NCBI GenBank assembly: GCA_963921935.1
Contig: OY998178.1
Coordinates: 51,576,951-51,640,950, forward strand
Direction of reading: 5' to 3'
Source of the DNA: Galeruca laticollis
Lineage: Eukaryota > Arthropoda > Insecta > Coleoptera > Chrysomelidae
DNA: 64,000 bases
Shown: one piece after another, positions 10,317 through 21,235 of the stretch
Numbering within the stretch: position 1 is the first letter of the stretch
Layout of the letters: each line of letters begins with the position of its first letter
Notes under the pieces: model-generated
Told to the model about the DNA's origin: nothing
What the model saw: the letters and a program-made list of their open reading frames with translations, nothing else
The model's database searches: none
Translations under genes and position numbers: made by a program

Positions 10317-12224
10317 CCCTTAATAGCTACCCACGGGTCAGAATGACCCGAAAAGATATGGCAATCTTACGAACGATTTAAGATGGTCGAGCACGAAAGC
10401 CGCCGTTTTCAGTATTCTCACAGAAGTGGGCGAGGAAGGTGTACCTCGTAGTTTCGCTCTGCTAGTGTACCGCATACGTCGTCAAGAGGCAATTCTGGGT
10501 CATGTTGACCCCTGGTAGTAAAAACTTATTTTTTTGTTTTAACGATGGATGGTTAAAATGTATATTTTCTGAGAGCTGTTTTAATGCAAAGGTAAATAAC
10601 TTTTTAGCGTATTAGTGTATAAAAAAATTAGTTTTGAAATATTGATTAACTATTGGTAAAAAAACTGAAAAAATTGTATTATTTTTTTCCGATGTAAAAA
10701 TGACTAGGTCGCCCACTGAAAAGGAGTTAGAACAGATCGTTGAAAGTGAAGAAATTTGGGAAGAATAAAAGTCTGACAATGTGAAAGACTTAAATGATAA
10801 GCAAATTATCGACACGAAAGACAAACAATGTAGTGCTTGTGAAGGTATTTTTGATTTTGGTGACCAGAGTGATTACAAAGAAATTGATGAGGAAGAAGTA
10901 AGTGACCACGATTCAGACAGTGAACAGGAGTGGGAACCCCCAAACAATGTTGAAGAAAGTGAATTAGTCAGACGTTGATAAGGATCTACCGAAAATAGGG
11001 CAATGGACATTTTATGGAAAAGATAGCACCGATAAGAGGTAATACTGCCGCAAAAAACATTTTACCTGGGCTAAAAGGCACTGCGAACCAAAACAAGCCA
11101 AATTCTGCTTTAGAATCCTGGAAGTTACTAGTACCAGACAACATTATAGAGCAAATTGTAGTTTGTACCAACGCTAAAATCAGGTCTGTATAGCAACGAC
11201 ATGGCGAATTCAAAAAAAGAAGAGATAGCAGACCTAAATTTCGCGCTTCATTTATTGGCGAAACTGACACTTGAAATTCAAGCGTTCTTTGGACTTCTCT
11301 ATTTATTGGGAGATTTTAAATCTGGTCATGAGGATCTGCGATCTCTGGGCAACAGATGTAACTGGGCGCGACATCTTTAGGTGCACCATGCCTTTAGCAA
11401 GATTTTCTTTCCTACTATGTTGCCTCCAGTTTGACAACGAGGAGACTAGAAAGGACATAATTAAAGAAAATAAGCTGGCAGCAATCTCTGAAGTTTTTCA
11501 CTTTTTCGTTCAGAATTGTAAAGAAAATTTTTCTCCAGGAGAGTATCTAACTGTGGATGAGATGTTAGTTCCTTTTAGGGGACGTTGTAGATTTCGGATG
11601 TACGCCCCCAGCAAGCCTGCAAAATAAGGCTTAAAAGTACAAGTTTTTGCTGATTCAATAACTTATTATTTTGTAAATGCGGAAGGTTACACCGTAAATG
11701 ATACCAAAAAAAAACTGAAATCAAATTATCGCATCCAACTCTAGTTGTGCTCTGTTTGGCTACTCCAATAACTGCAACAAACAGGAAATTCTTCCTTGGA
11801 GCTTGTCGATGAGCTAAAAAAGCTAGGCCTTACTTTTGAAGGCACGTTAAAAAATATAAAAGAATTATTCCTTGTAACTGCTACCATTAAGATCTCGTCC
11901 TGTATTGTCATCGGAATTTTGCTTTGTCAGATAAAATGTTTGTGTCATTTGTTCCAAAAGCAAATACGGCAGTAATATTGATATCAACCATGCATACTGG
12001 AAAAGTAGTGGACAATACATGAAAAAAAACGAGATTATTTTGTTCTATCATGACACAAAAGATGGAGTCGACTCCAAGACCGAAAATGTGCAAACTACTC
12101 TACTTCTAGAAAAACACGCCGTTTGTCTATGGCGTTGTTCCACATGTTAATGAACGCGGCAGGCATCAACAGTAGAGTTTTATACCAATCTTCTAACCCC
12201 GGAAAATAAATAGAGAAAATAATT

Positions 12225-13320
12225 TCTGAAAAACTTTGTTTACAGTTTATGTAGCCCGTATACACTGTGTTAATTTTAAAACTTTCCACCCCTGTAACTC
12301 AAAAACCCCAATACATTGCAATATTCGCCGGAACAGGTCAATTTTTGTTTTTCTGGGGAACTTTTATGACGGTCAAGTGGTTTTAATATTTTCATTCCGG
12401 TAACCCCTAGCAACCCCAACTACAAAATCTCAAATACAAATACCCCACTTGTTGTTCATAGTTTAAAAGCCCATTCGTTTTAAAAATTGGGTGAGATTTG
12501 ATAAAATTATGGGTCAAAAACCACTCAGTTGAAAAAAATTATGTATTTTCTCATTAGCTCAAAATTTCATTTTATTAATTGTTCAAAATTGTTCTAAACA
12601 ATAAAAAAGACGGTGATGAAATTCTTCGCGCACTTTTTGAAAAGTTTCTGGCCTAATAGCCATACATGCAGCTGTTATACGAATTTTTAAATCGTCAATG
12701 TTTAGTGGTTCAGTTTTGTAAACTACTGATTTGAGGTAACCTCATAGAAAAAAAGTCATTAGGACTGAGATCACAGGATCTTGGTGTCCATTCTACTGCC
12801 CCTCTTCTTCCTATCCACCTACCAGGGAATGTGATATTCAACCAATCATGTACTGGTCTAAATTTTGGTTTTACAACGTTCAGACTATAACAAACAATAA
12901 GTTATTTCAATTTTGACGTTTATTAGATACGTAAATAAACCACGTATAAATGTTTTTTCTACAACCACTATTGTTTACTGTTTTTCTTTGAATGCCTTTT
13001 TTAATTTTTGTATTTAAACGATACAATAACTAGTGTGGTTTTTGACCCATAATGTTATCAAATCTCACCCAATTTTTAAAACGCATGCATCGCTGTATTG
13101 ACAAAATGAAAGGGGCTTTTAAACTATGTATAACAAGTGGGGTATTTGAGATTTTAACGTTAAAACCACTTGATCGTCCGAAAATTTCCCCCGAGAAACA
13201 AAAATTGGCCTGTCCCGGCGAATATTGCAATGTATTGGGGTTTTTTAGTTACAGTGGTGGTAAGTTTGAAAATGAACACAGTGTACGATGTCCCGCATCA
13301 AAAATGTAAAGATACCTCGA
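12225..13320. mobile_element. Nested element with ~300-bp inverted repeats inside the piggyBac
   Basis: The arm at about 12225-12528 reappears inverted at about 13030-13320. The best-matching part (CCCAATACATTGCAATATTC in the left arm) is ~85-90% alike, and it decays outward through TACACTGTGTT. The ~500 bp between the arms holds a minus-strand transposase fragment. It interrupts the piggyBac transposase between its catalytic domain and C-terminal zinc ribbon, so it inserted later. No clear target duplication could be read. Confidence 0.65.
12570..12880 (-). pseudogene. Tc1/mariner-type (DDE_3) transposase C-terminal fragment
   Basis: On the minus strand the translation runs GRWIGRRGAVEWTPRSCDLS then PNDFF, a block around the third catalytic Asp of DDE_3 transposases (W-PRS-DL-P-DFFLWG). 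It continues, after a frameshift, with sequence resembling LKIRITAACMAIRPETFQKV and a VREEFHHR tail. N-terminal and other catalytic segments are missing. It lies between the long inverted repeats and is probably the residue of that element's own transposase. Confidence 0.6.
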
Positions 13321-13649
13321 AAATTACAAAGTATCTGCAGATATCTTGGGAGTTACTTTGGATGTTGAAACAACACCTGATCAGCCAAATTTTGTCCTTA
13401 AAAAAAGGATCACAAAACAAGTACATCCTGCCACAACTGCAAAAAACCGGTTTGTCGTCAGTGTGCTAAAAATATGTGTCCAGATTGTGTATAAATATTA
13501 TTTTCGTCTACAGCAACTTTCTAAAGCTTCAAATCCTTATAATTTTTGATTGAAAATTCCTTTTCAATTTTTTTAGAGTTTTTGTTCGCCCCTTAAACTA
13601 AGGGTCAGGTTGACCCGTGGGTAGTGGTAATTGTTCCTTTTTGGATGGG

Positions 13650-14040
13650 TAGTTATTAAGATTGGAGGCATTTGAAATGTGGACTCTTAGAAGAATGTTT
13701 AGGATCGCTTGGACAGATCTGGTAAGAAATGAAGAAGTCCTTAGAAGAGCCGGTCTGACCAGCCGTGAACTATTCGACGCCATTAAGAATAGAAAGACTT
13801 CCTATCTGGGTCACATCCTGCGTGGTCCTCGTTACGAATTCCAACGTCTTATCCTCCAAGGAAGAAGGGGAATAGGAAGAAAAAAACTTTCATGGCTCAA
13901 GAACATTCGACAATGGACAGGAATACACGACTTTATGTCTCTCCAAAATGCTGCTCTAAATAGAGAAATCTGACAGGATGTAAATAGACGGTCGCCTACG
14001 CAGGAATCTGCTTGGCACTTTAAGAAGAAGAAGAAGCTAT
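13650..14040 (+). pseudogene. LINE (RTE/BovB-like or related) C-terminal relic
   Basis: The open frame 13662-13973 reads MEAFEMWTLRRMFRIAWTDL with EEVLRRAGLTS and YLGHILRGPRYEFQRLILQG, then GRKKLSWLKNIRQWTG. This order (EAFE-W-RR-LRI-WTD, YLGHI-RG, GRR--SWL-NLR-W) is the C-terminal end of insect craniofacial-development-protein-like/endonuclease-reverse-transcriptase LINEs. The AAGAAGAAGAAG run near 14021 resembles the microsatellite-like 3' tail of such LINEs. Upstream domains are lost. Confidence 0.7.
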
Positions 14041-15160
14041 TAAGTGTTAAGAGTTTTCTTTTTGAACATACTGGGAAGAGGTCTCCAATTTCGGAATCGA
14101 CGTAGAAAGCATTGCTTTCATGCTTCACTATGGAAAATGAAGTTGTGTTTTCCATTTCAGGAAATGTAGTCAATAACATAAGGAACCGCCTATCTGATAA
14201 AGCTATAAACTCTAGATTTTCTAAAGGTATATTTTATAAGACGGTAAGCAGACCTAATTGTTTTATTGACCTTGCAAAGTTTTAAATTGATTTTTTCTCC
14301 AAAAATTGTGCTATGATTATAATGATATTTCAGCTAAGATATGAATTTTGTAGAATATTTTAATTTGTTTTTAAGAAAATAATTTGGTTTATGTGAAAGC
14401 GATTTGTAATTTTTTTAAGAGAAGCTAATTTTGGTTCCTAATGTTTTTAAATAGCAGTAAGTAAAACGCACAATTCTTACTACAGCATATATTAATACAA
14501 GATGAGGGGGCAACTAGTTTCGGTTCACTGAGCCATCATCAGGTCTTAAATCTATATATTATTCACATGAAAAATATTATAAAAGGAAAGCTGTCACATG
14601 TCCGTGGCATCCAATAGATTCCAATATATGTCAGTAGGCAATACGGAAATTATACTGTAGGGAAATATTATTAATAAAAATACTAAGGAAAATTTACATA
14701 ATTATTTAAAACGTCAAATGAATAAAATTAAAATGGGACGGCATTAAGAAATGTCATTAAAATTGGATAAATGTACAACCCAAGATATTACCCTCGAGAA
14801 TTCTCAAGACCTGAGAAATCATGAGCCCTAGTTGCAACATCTTTTCACTGCTTCAATCATAAGTGTTTTCAGTTTTTGTTTGGAACTCGTTTCATTTAGA
14901 TACTTTTTGTTTTGTCACAATAAGCTCAGCGATCTTTTTTGAAGGAAGGCTTAAAGCTAATGATAAAAAGTTACATTCTTTAGGCATCAGGCAAGGATTA
15001 AGTAAAAGAGGTTTTAGGCTCTGATACGAAGGGAACCGAAAAATGTATTAGCTTACAGCGGTTTTTACGTTATCAGGGTTTAAGTTATCGATGTTCTACT
15101 GGATTAAAGAGATATTTTATGAAATTCATGAAATAGTTTCCCGGTCTGGCAACACTGAAC
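14041..15160. other. non-coding stretch with one structured repeat motif
   Basis: No coding exon. The only distinct feature is the hairpin-flanked GAAA motif at 14509-14545, listed separately. The surrounding sequence (14480-14900) looks like repeat DNA but could not be classified. Confidence 0.4.
14508..14545 (-). other. Hammerhead-like core motif, probably of a Penelope-like element
   Basis: On the minus strand: CTGATGA, one T, then GGCTCAGTGAACC, then GAAAC followed by TAGTT. The middle segment can fold as a short stem (GG-UC pairs with GA-CC, loop AGU), so the layout is CUGAUGA, stem II, GAAA, i.e. the conserved core of a hammerhead ribozyme with one extra base. Hammerhead motifs are known in Penelope-like retroelements. 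A related layout occurs in the palindrome at 32605-33094. Self-cleavage is not demonstrated, and stem I/III partners were not established. Confidence 0.35.
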
Positions 15161-15175
15161 GAGGACTCTAGAGTT

Positions 15176-16228
15176 ATGGCGCAAAACAAACATGGCAAGA
15201 CATACATTCAGTGGGTGAGCTCACCATCGCATAGTGCAACTGAAAACATTTTCAGAGAAATATTTCCCTCATAACTTGCAAAAGCTGTATTACAAACTAA
15301 ACTTATAGTGCCAAGACTTACGTCAAGACAAACAACTTGTGCAAATCCTCAAACCACTAGTATTGGACAATACTAAAGAGCATACGCGGGAACAAAAACC
15401 ATTTCGAAATTAAATACAACAATTGTACCATAATATTTACAAAGGGAGTATCTGACTTCAATAGCCTAAAGAAAACAATACAGGAAGAGAAATTGCCATT
15501 GCCAAAAAACTCATGCCTTCGTATTGCGAGGGTTAGGGGAGGGACTCCAACTCGATGACATAAAGGACGAACTTACCAAAACATATAAAATCATAGTTAA
15601 AGATATTTTTAGGATGATCACTAAGGGTAGGCCACTATACCTGGTGATAACTGATTGTAAAGTCACTTTGGACTGTTTAAACAAATACGCAAGAGTAATC
15701 GAGAACACACGTGTCCAATGGGAGCACAGACGTCAAATTAAACCTATCATACAATGCCACATCTGCCAGCTCTGGGGTCATGCCACATCAAATTGCGGCA
15801 GAGCCCTAGATGTCTCAAATGTGCGGCCTCACATTTAACACCTGAATGTCTGAAGGACAGGAGCAAACTTGCAAAATGAGCAAATTTCAAAGGTGACCAT
15901 CCTGCCAATGCTGTAATCTGCCCAGAATACATAAAACGAAGGGAATGGTTAGAACTTAAAAGAACCAAAACCACAAATAACAAGCCAGCAGCCACAACAT
16001 TCATTCCCGCACCCATTCCTATTGTTAATCCATGGAACCAGAAAACACGCTCCGCCACCCAAGAATTCCCTAGTCTTCGCACCAAAGCAGTATCTAGACC
16101 AACCCCTCAAAAGTTCTACCCCTAATTTTCGCAGTCAAACCGTTAACCAAGAAGCCACTACAGATATACGTCAATTCACACATCTAAGCGATTTATTTAA
16201 ACAACACCACGAAATTGTTAACCTCTGA
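15176..16228 (+). pseudogene. Jockey-type LINE ORF1 (gag-like, CCHC knuckles)
   Basis: ATG at 15176 begins a frame that soon breaks. From about 15500 the translation gives the conserved RNA-binding block (RGLGEGLQLDDIKDELTKTY, then a middle segment ending NTRVQWE). Zinc knuckles follow: CHICQLWGHATSNC near 15751-15795, then in another frame a second CxxC...H...C array. A proline-rich tail runs to 16228. ORF1 of Jockey-clade LINEs is an RNA-binding nucleoprotein with PRE_C2HC and CCHC motifs. Several frameshifts are present (near 15500 and 15800-15815). ORF2 follows after ~150 bp on the same strand. Confidence 0.75.
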
Positions 16229-16380
16229 CTTATTGCACTAAATAAAAGCTGCCACCAACAAGTTGGAGAAAATCATTATCTATAACAACTTTGTCGCTGG
16301 AATAGATAAATATGACATCTAGACAGGGAGGTACTAAACCAGGCATTAAAAACGAAATCATATCAAAATAATTTTCTGTA

Positions 16381-17072
16381 ATGTATGTGGAGTTTTTAAT
16401 AAACTTCATCCATAAACCAGATATATTCTTCTTATTCGAGACGCTCCTTAAAGCTAACAAAACTGTTAACTTTAGAAACCCCGAATATAGTCTTTTTAGA
16501 CAAGACCGCCCCGCTAATGTCGGCGGAGGTGATAAAAAAGGCATCAATTTCCTACTGCTGCAACAAAATAATTCTTCTATTGAACATATCGCTATATTGT
16601 TAGACAATAAAATTAAAATCGTCGGAGCATACAGTCTCCCAATAATAAGCTGAAAGAGATCGATTTGTTCGACATTATTAAAACACACAATAGGGTCCTC
16701 ATAGTGGGTGACTTAAACTGTAAGCATCCGCTATGGGACTCCTATGCTAAATATCCTAACACAAATGGAAATACTCTCATCAGATTTTGTGATAACAGTG
16801 ACTGTAACATTTTCAATACAGACAATCCCACCTATTTCCCTTATTCTAACTACACTCCGAGTACAATAGATCTAGCCATAGGGCGTAATATAAACAATAT
16901 TTCCAAAATGAAAACCTTACCCTACCTCAACTCCGATCATGACCCCATCCTTATAGAATTAAAAATTACATATAACATACACACACCCAGTAAAAAAGTC
17001 CATGACTATAGCACTACAAGCTGGTGTCAAACATATTTGCATTTTATCACGAACAGTCAAAATATTTTGTAA
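16381..17072 (+). pseudogene. Jockey-type LINE ORF2: endonuclease domain only
   Basis: Two frames joined near 16650-16665 encode an apurinic-like endonuclease. The first carries FLINFIHKPDIFFLFETLLK (the catalytic-Glu block). The second carries VLIVGDLNCKHPLWDS (GD-N), STIDLAI (TIDL) and LNSDHDPILIEL (SDH). These are the standard EN motifs of ORF2, where the endonuclease nicks the target for reverse transcription. The reverse transcriptase is missing: homology ends at about 17070, followed by unrelated AT-rich sequence. Frameshifts and 3' deletion make it dead. Confidence 0.8.
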
Positions 17073-18511
17073 ATATCCAAACATGGGCATTTCTATAGCA
17101 ACGCTGCGGCCGAGACACCTTTTAGCTACCTCAAGATTATCCTGCTTCAGTGTAAGTTTTCTTGTGATACACTAAAAAGGTATTTCGGAGCCTAGGTATA
17201 CAAATAACTATTTAACCAGATTAGCCACGATGCTAGTAACAACGGCCAGTGTAGAATGATCATAACAAAAAGGGTATAAACTTTATCTCATAGCATAATG
17301 AAAGATGGTCATGGTTCAACTCAGAAATTACTGCGAATCCAAATAAAGTAATCGTCATCATTGCTGCAAAAAAATCTAGAAGATTGGTAATGTGACAAAC
17401 ATACTAGTTTATATAGTAAAAATGTTAATATTTTAAGATATTTTTCATGTTGACTAACCTTCCTCTTTAATAGAATTTTTTTTGTTTGCAATGTTTATTT
17501 ATTGTGAGCCTCTCCAAAAGGAAATCCTGGCTACGTGCCTGTCTATACATACTCTGAAAAAATCTACAGATGTCTAAAACTTTACAACAATATCAATACA
17601 GGCACAATTTTCCAAAAAACTCTCCCAAAACATAATCACGATCCCAAACCCTGCAGATGATATTCTTCTATATCATGTCCTCAGCTAATAATTTTTTTAA
17701 CACACCCAACGGCAGTAGTATGTGGCCAAACTTTATAAGAAGAGTTTGTCTCCAATTCATCAGTAGCTAGCTGTATTACAAAATCAGTTTTATACAATCT
17801 ACAGAAGCCATTAAATATGAAAAGGTAAATAAAATGAGTCATCTTGACACAATAAATAAAATATTATGGTAATGTGTATATGAAATTAAAGCTTTGATTA
17901 CACCAATAACTGAATACTAGAGGATATTTACTGCAAGATAAAATACTGTTTTATATACTAACCACAAGAGATCCAAATCCCAAAGTCTTCAGTTATTAGG
18001 AACTAAGCATTCTACAGAGAGAAAATCTATTTCTATAAGTAGTTTAAATGGACTATACATTGGTCAAAATTACTCGGGTCTATACCTTGTATATTAGTAC
18101 AGCTTTTTCTAATCACATATTTAATTTGCTTAATGTATATCTGTTTATATAAATGTGTATAAAGCTTTTAAAATCGTTAAATTTTCGTAGATCAAATTTA
18201 TTCTGAATTTTTATGAAGTGGAATGTTTAATACTCGCCAATTAATTTTAGTATTCCCAAATCTGAACCATAATTACGATTTTTAGTGTCAATACACTTAC
18301 AATTGTAAATAACTATTTTTCAGATGATTACTTCTAGGATTCAGTTAAAAAGTATAAAGGATCTGCCTGGTTTAATCTCCTATCCTGGAAATGTTTCTAC
18401 TAGCTTTCTTTCCACCATTATTTTGATCACAGTCTGATTGAGAGATAGTCTAATCATGTTAATCATTTCCCAATATATAAAAAATCATTAATGGTTAATT
18501 CACATAATAAT
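17073..18511. other. AT-rich non-coding stretch
   Basis: No open frame of note, splice-bounded exon or RNA gene. Nothing further could be assigned. Confidence 0.5.
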
Positions 18512-18666
18512 TGTCAGGATGTAGGGTATATCGAATGGACACACCTCTCATTTTTGACAGTGTTAAAGTGTAGAGGTTAGTGGGTCAACCATATACGGAC
18601 TTAGGCTGTACTTAAAAATAAAAGCGTTTATTAAATAAATCCTTGTTTTATTAATAACAAACTGAC
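18512..18666 (+). repeat. Gypsy 5' LTR (~155 bp)
   Basis: It starts TGTCAGG and ends TGACA, directly followed by TGGCGCCGCGG, a plausible primer-binding site. The first ~100 bases match the 3' copy at 30624-30735 closely (shared CACCTCTCATTTTTGACAGT and GGTTAGTGGGTCAACCATAT); the remaining 50 have diverged. One ~9-base indel separates the copies near 18537. Confidence 0.75.
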
Positions 18667-18859
18667 ATGGCGCCGCGGACATATACCTTAATACAACGCC
18701 CCACGCCAAAAAATCGATAGAAAAAGTCTAGATTTTCCAGTTTTTGGCAAAAGTGCAAGTGTGTTTAAAAAAGCGGTAAAAGGTAAGAGAGCAATAATTT
18801 GCCTAGTTGTTCCTCGTGTAGAAAAAGTTGAGTTATTAAAATAGAGCTAAAACCCCCGC

Positions 18860-19618
18860 TCCCTTATCTATTGATAGAGATGTGGCTGTTACTTTCAAGA
18901 AGTGGAAAAGCCAGTTTGAAATCTACATGTTAGCGTCAGGCTATTAGGACAGTACAGAGGCGTCAGGTGAGAGGAAAGTTGATATATTGTTGCATTCTAT
19001 AGGCCCAGATGCACAGGAGACTTATGATACTTTAGAGCTTACAGCTGCAAAGAGAAAAGAATGGGAAAAGTTCTGGAGAAATTTGAAGAACATTTTAAGC
19101 CCCAAGAGAATGAAACGATTAATAGACACCTGTTTAACACTCGAAAACAGCAGGAGGGTCCTTTGTGAGAAATTTAAGAAAGATGGCCGAAAACTGCAAC
19201 TTTGATACTCTCAAAGATAGTTTGTGGTATCATAGATAATAAGGTAAGAAATACTTTACCACAAAAATCCACTTTAAGCTGGACATGCATAAACATTTGC
19301 AAAGCCGCAGAGTTACCAGGACAGCTGTTTGAAAAATTAGAAGTAGAATGCAGTAGTGTCGAAGCTATACAAAATAAAGGTTTTAAAAGCCAAAGGCAGC
19401 ATAAGCAATTCGAGAATAAGAGACAGGAGACTCGACAAGAAGAGAATAATAATAGTAATAAGACTAAAAGATGCATGTCCTGTGGACTTTTCCATGGTAA
19501 AAGTTGTCCTGCTTATCGGAATATGTGCAGAGGCTATGGGAAATATAATCATTTTTATAATATGTATCCTAAAAATGGTAAAAAAGTGCATAGTAGATTC
19601 ACTACCGAATTTAGATAA
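18860..19618 (+). pseudogene. Gypsy gag
   Basis: Frames at 18860-19205 and 19160-19618 together form a retrotransposon gag. The first holds FKKWKSQFEIYMLASGY and LLHSIGPDAQETYDTLEL, the second a leader to NKVRNTLPQKSTLSW and a zinc-binding CMSCGLFHGKSCPAYRNMCR knuckle region (about 19474-19535). Gag forms the particle and binds RNA. A stop interrupts the N-terminal part (TAG near 18945) and a frameshift lies near 19200. Protease follows immediately. Confidence 0.7.
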
Positions 19619-20780
19619 TGAGGTAGACGAAGAAACAAATTTCTTCATCGACATGTTGAAAAGCGAAACCAAAAGTGTCAAGTATGTTAGTAGTATATCA
19701 GAGTGGCTACAAAAAATAAACATCAATGGAAGCGAGATTGAGTGCAAGGTGGACACAGGAGCAGACGTCAATATTTTAACTAAGAAATGTATAGACTAGT
19801 TAAATTTGACATTTCTTCCAACAAAAACCAAGTTAAGGAGTTACAATGGAACGGAAATCAATGTTTTAGGTAAAACACTGGCAAAATGTCAAAGTAAAGA
19901 AATAATTCATGAAGCAGAATTCCATGTGGTTAGTTATAATGCTCCATGCATTATTGGCCTTCCTTTGATCAAAAAGTTTGATTTGTTAAGAAACATGGAT
20001 ATGCTAAAATCCGAGGCTGTCGCTAAACAAGTTAATTGAGAAACATAAAAGTTTGTTTGTAGGAATTGGAGCTGCTGAAAGAGTACAAAATTAAGTTAAA
20101 TGCAGAGCCTGTTAGCCATACATTTCGAAAAATACCATATAACATGCAAAACAAAGTGAAAGAGGAGTTGGATAAAATGGGAATTATTAAAAAAAGTGGA
20201 GTAACCAACTGAATGGCGATTTTCACTAGTCACTGTAAAGGATCGCTGAGACTGTGTATTGACCCAAAAAATCTTAATGATGCAGTGGTAAAGGAAATTA
20301 TTCTCTACCAACGTTTGGGGAATTGGTGTCAAAGATGTCTGGTGCTACTGTTTTCTATATTGGATGGAAATAGGGGATTTATCAAATTAAGCTAGCAGAA
20401 GATAGTCAACTGTTAACAACTTTTCATGCTGGACATTTTGGAAGGTATGCGTACAGAAGAGTACCATATGGTATTTGCTCAGCTCCAAAGGTGTTTCACC
20501 GAAAGTTCAAAGATGTTTTCAAGGGTTTAGATGGTGTTGAAGTCTATATATGTGATATTATTGTGTGGGGATGTAACAAAAAAGAACATGGTGAGAGGTT
20601 GAGTGCTGTGTTAGAAAGGGCAAAAAAGTGTAATGTACAGTTTAACAAAAAAAGTGCAAATTTGGTCTTTCGGAATTCAAATATGTAGGGCATTTGTTTA
20701 GCAGTGAAAACCCGACACAGAAAAAGTAAGTGATCTTTTACAAATGGATGAACTGAAGGACATGCATGCTTCGTCGTTCT
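19619..20780 (+). pseudogene. Gypsy protease and reverse transcriptase (N-terminal part)
   Basis: Protease: a VDTGADVNILT motif (catalytic DTGA) near 19750-19785 with CIIGLPLIKKFDLL near 19945-19990. Reverse transcriptase follows in broken frames: a G-Y-IKLAED-block near 20380, FHAGHFGRYAYRRVPYGICS near 20423-20485 (the fingers/palm F-G--R-PFG-SAP region), and a polymerase block near 20540-20570 reading YICDIIVWG, so the catalytic YxDD pair has decayed to C-D (YVDDIIV-type expected). The thumb region fades at ~20780, where the BEL element begins. Numerous stops and frameshifts. Confidence 0.75.
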
Positions 20781-21235
20781 TGTTTTATAAACAAGTGCAT
20801 TCCAGTGGCGTGGTACGCAAGATCAGCGTACCTACTTACATTTTTCATCCTTTATAACGAATCCAGAGCTTTGTTGCAGTAATATTCATAATATCCAACT
20901 ACAGCGTGATTGGGAACGTTCTTCATTATTGTTATAGAAGTACATAGGTATTCCTTTGACCACAGAACATTATTATTGTATTTATTTTGTGGTATAATTT
21001 CATTTAGGTACATATTCTATTTATACTGTGGTATCATTTGTTTCTCTTCGCAGACTACTCATTATAAATCACAAAATTTGTGGTATTATTTATTATTCAT
21101 GTTTACATACTATTGTAAATCTGGATAAAAGATTTTGTATTTTATGGTATCGGCCTAGTATTAAGAATAGTAGTCGACATTATCTTTATATCATTTTTGC
21201 TAGACATTTAAGTATCTTTATATTTATTATTAAAA

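Larger units (their letters stand above)
10700..13493 (+). pseudogene. piggyBac transposase (DDE_Tnp_1_7), multiply broken
   Basis: ATG at 10700 opens an acidic N-terminus typical of piggyBac (DHDSDSEQEWEPP at about 10907-10945) with a stop already at 10766. Recognisable blocks follow in shifting frames. These are a central region at 11271-11627 containing VDEMLVPFRGRCRFRMYAPS, whose Asp is the first catalytic residue (D268-like), then VDELKKLGLTFEGTLKN near 11795-11860. Next comes MFVSFVPKANTAVILISTMH near 11936-11995. After the nested element comes the C-terminal zinc ribbon CKKPVCRQCAKNMCPDCV, with its stop at about 13494. Frameshifts, stops and a ~1-kb insertion make it inactive. Confidence 0.85.
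10317..13660 (+). mobile_element. Decayed piggyBac element, TTAA-flanked left end
   Basis: The left end is TTAA (10313-10316) then CCC at 10317. The box CTACCCACGGGTCA at 10327-10340 recurs inverted at the right (TGACCCGTGGGTAG, 13611-13624), and a further inverted match GGGTAGTTATTAAG ends at 13660. C-rich termini next to TTAA are the rule for piggyBac. The right border is uncertain because the two inverted matches are 23 bases apart, which suggests a small insertion or rearrangement. The body carries a broken piggyBac transposase and a nested inverted-repeat element. Confidence 0.7.

Noticed and set aside
13052..13309. Plus-strand open frame in the inverted repeat inside piggyBac
   Set aside because: It reads through a terminal inverted repeat and has no domain; the opposite arm gives an equivalent meaningless frame.
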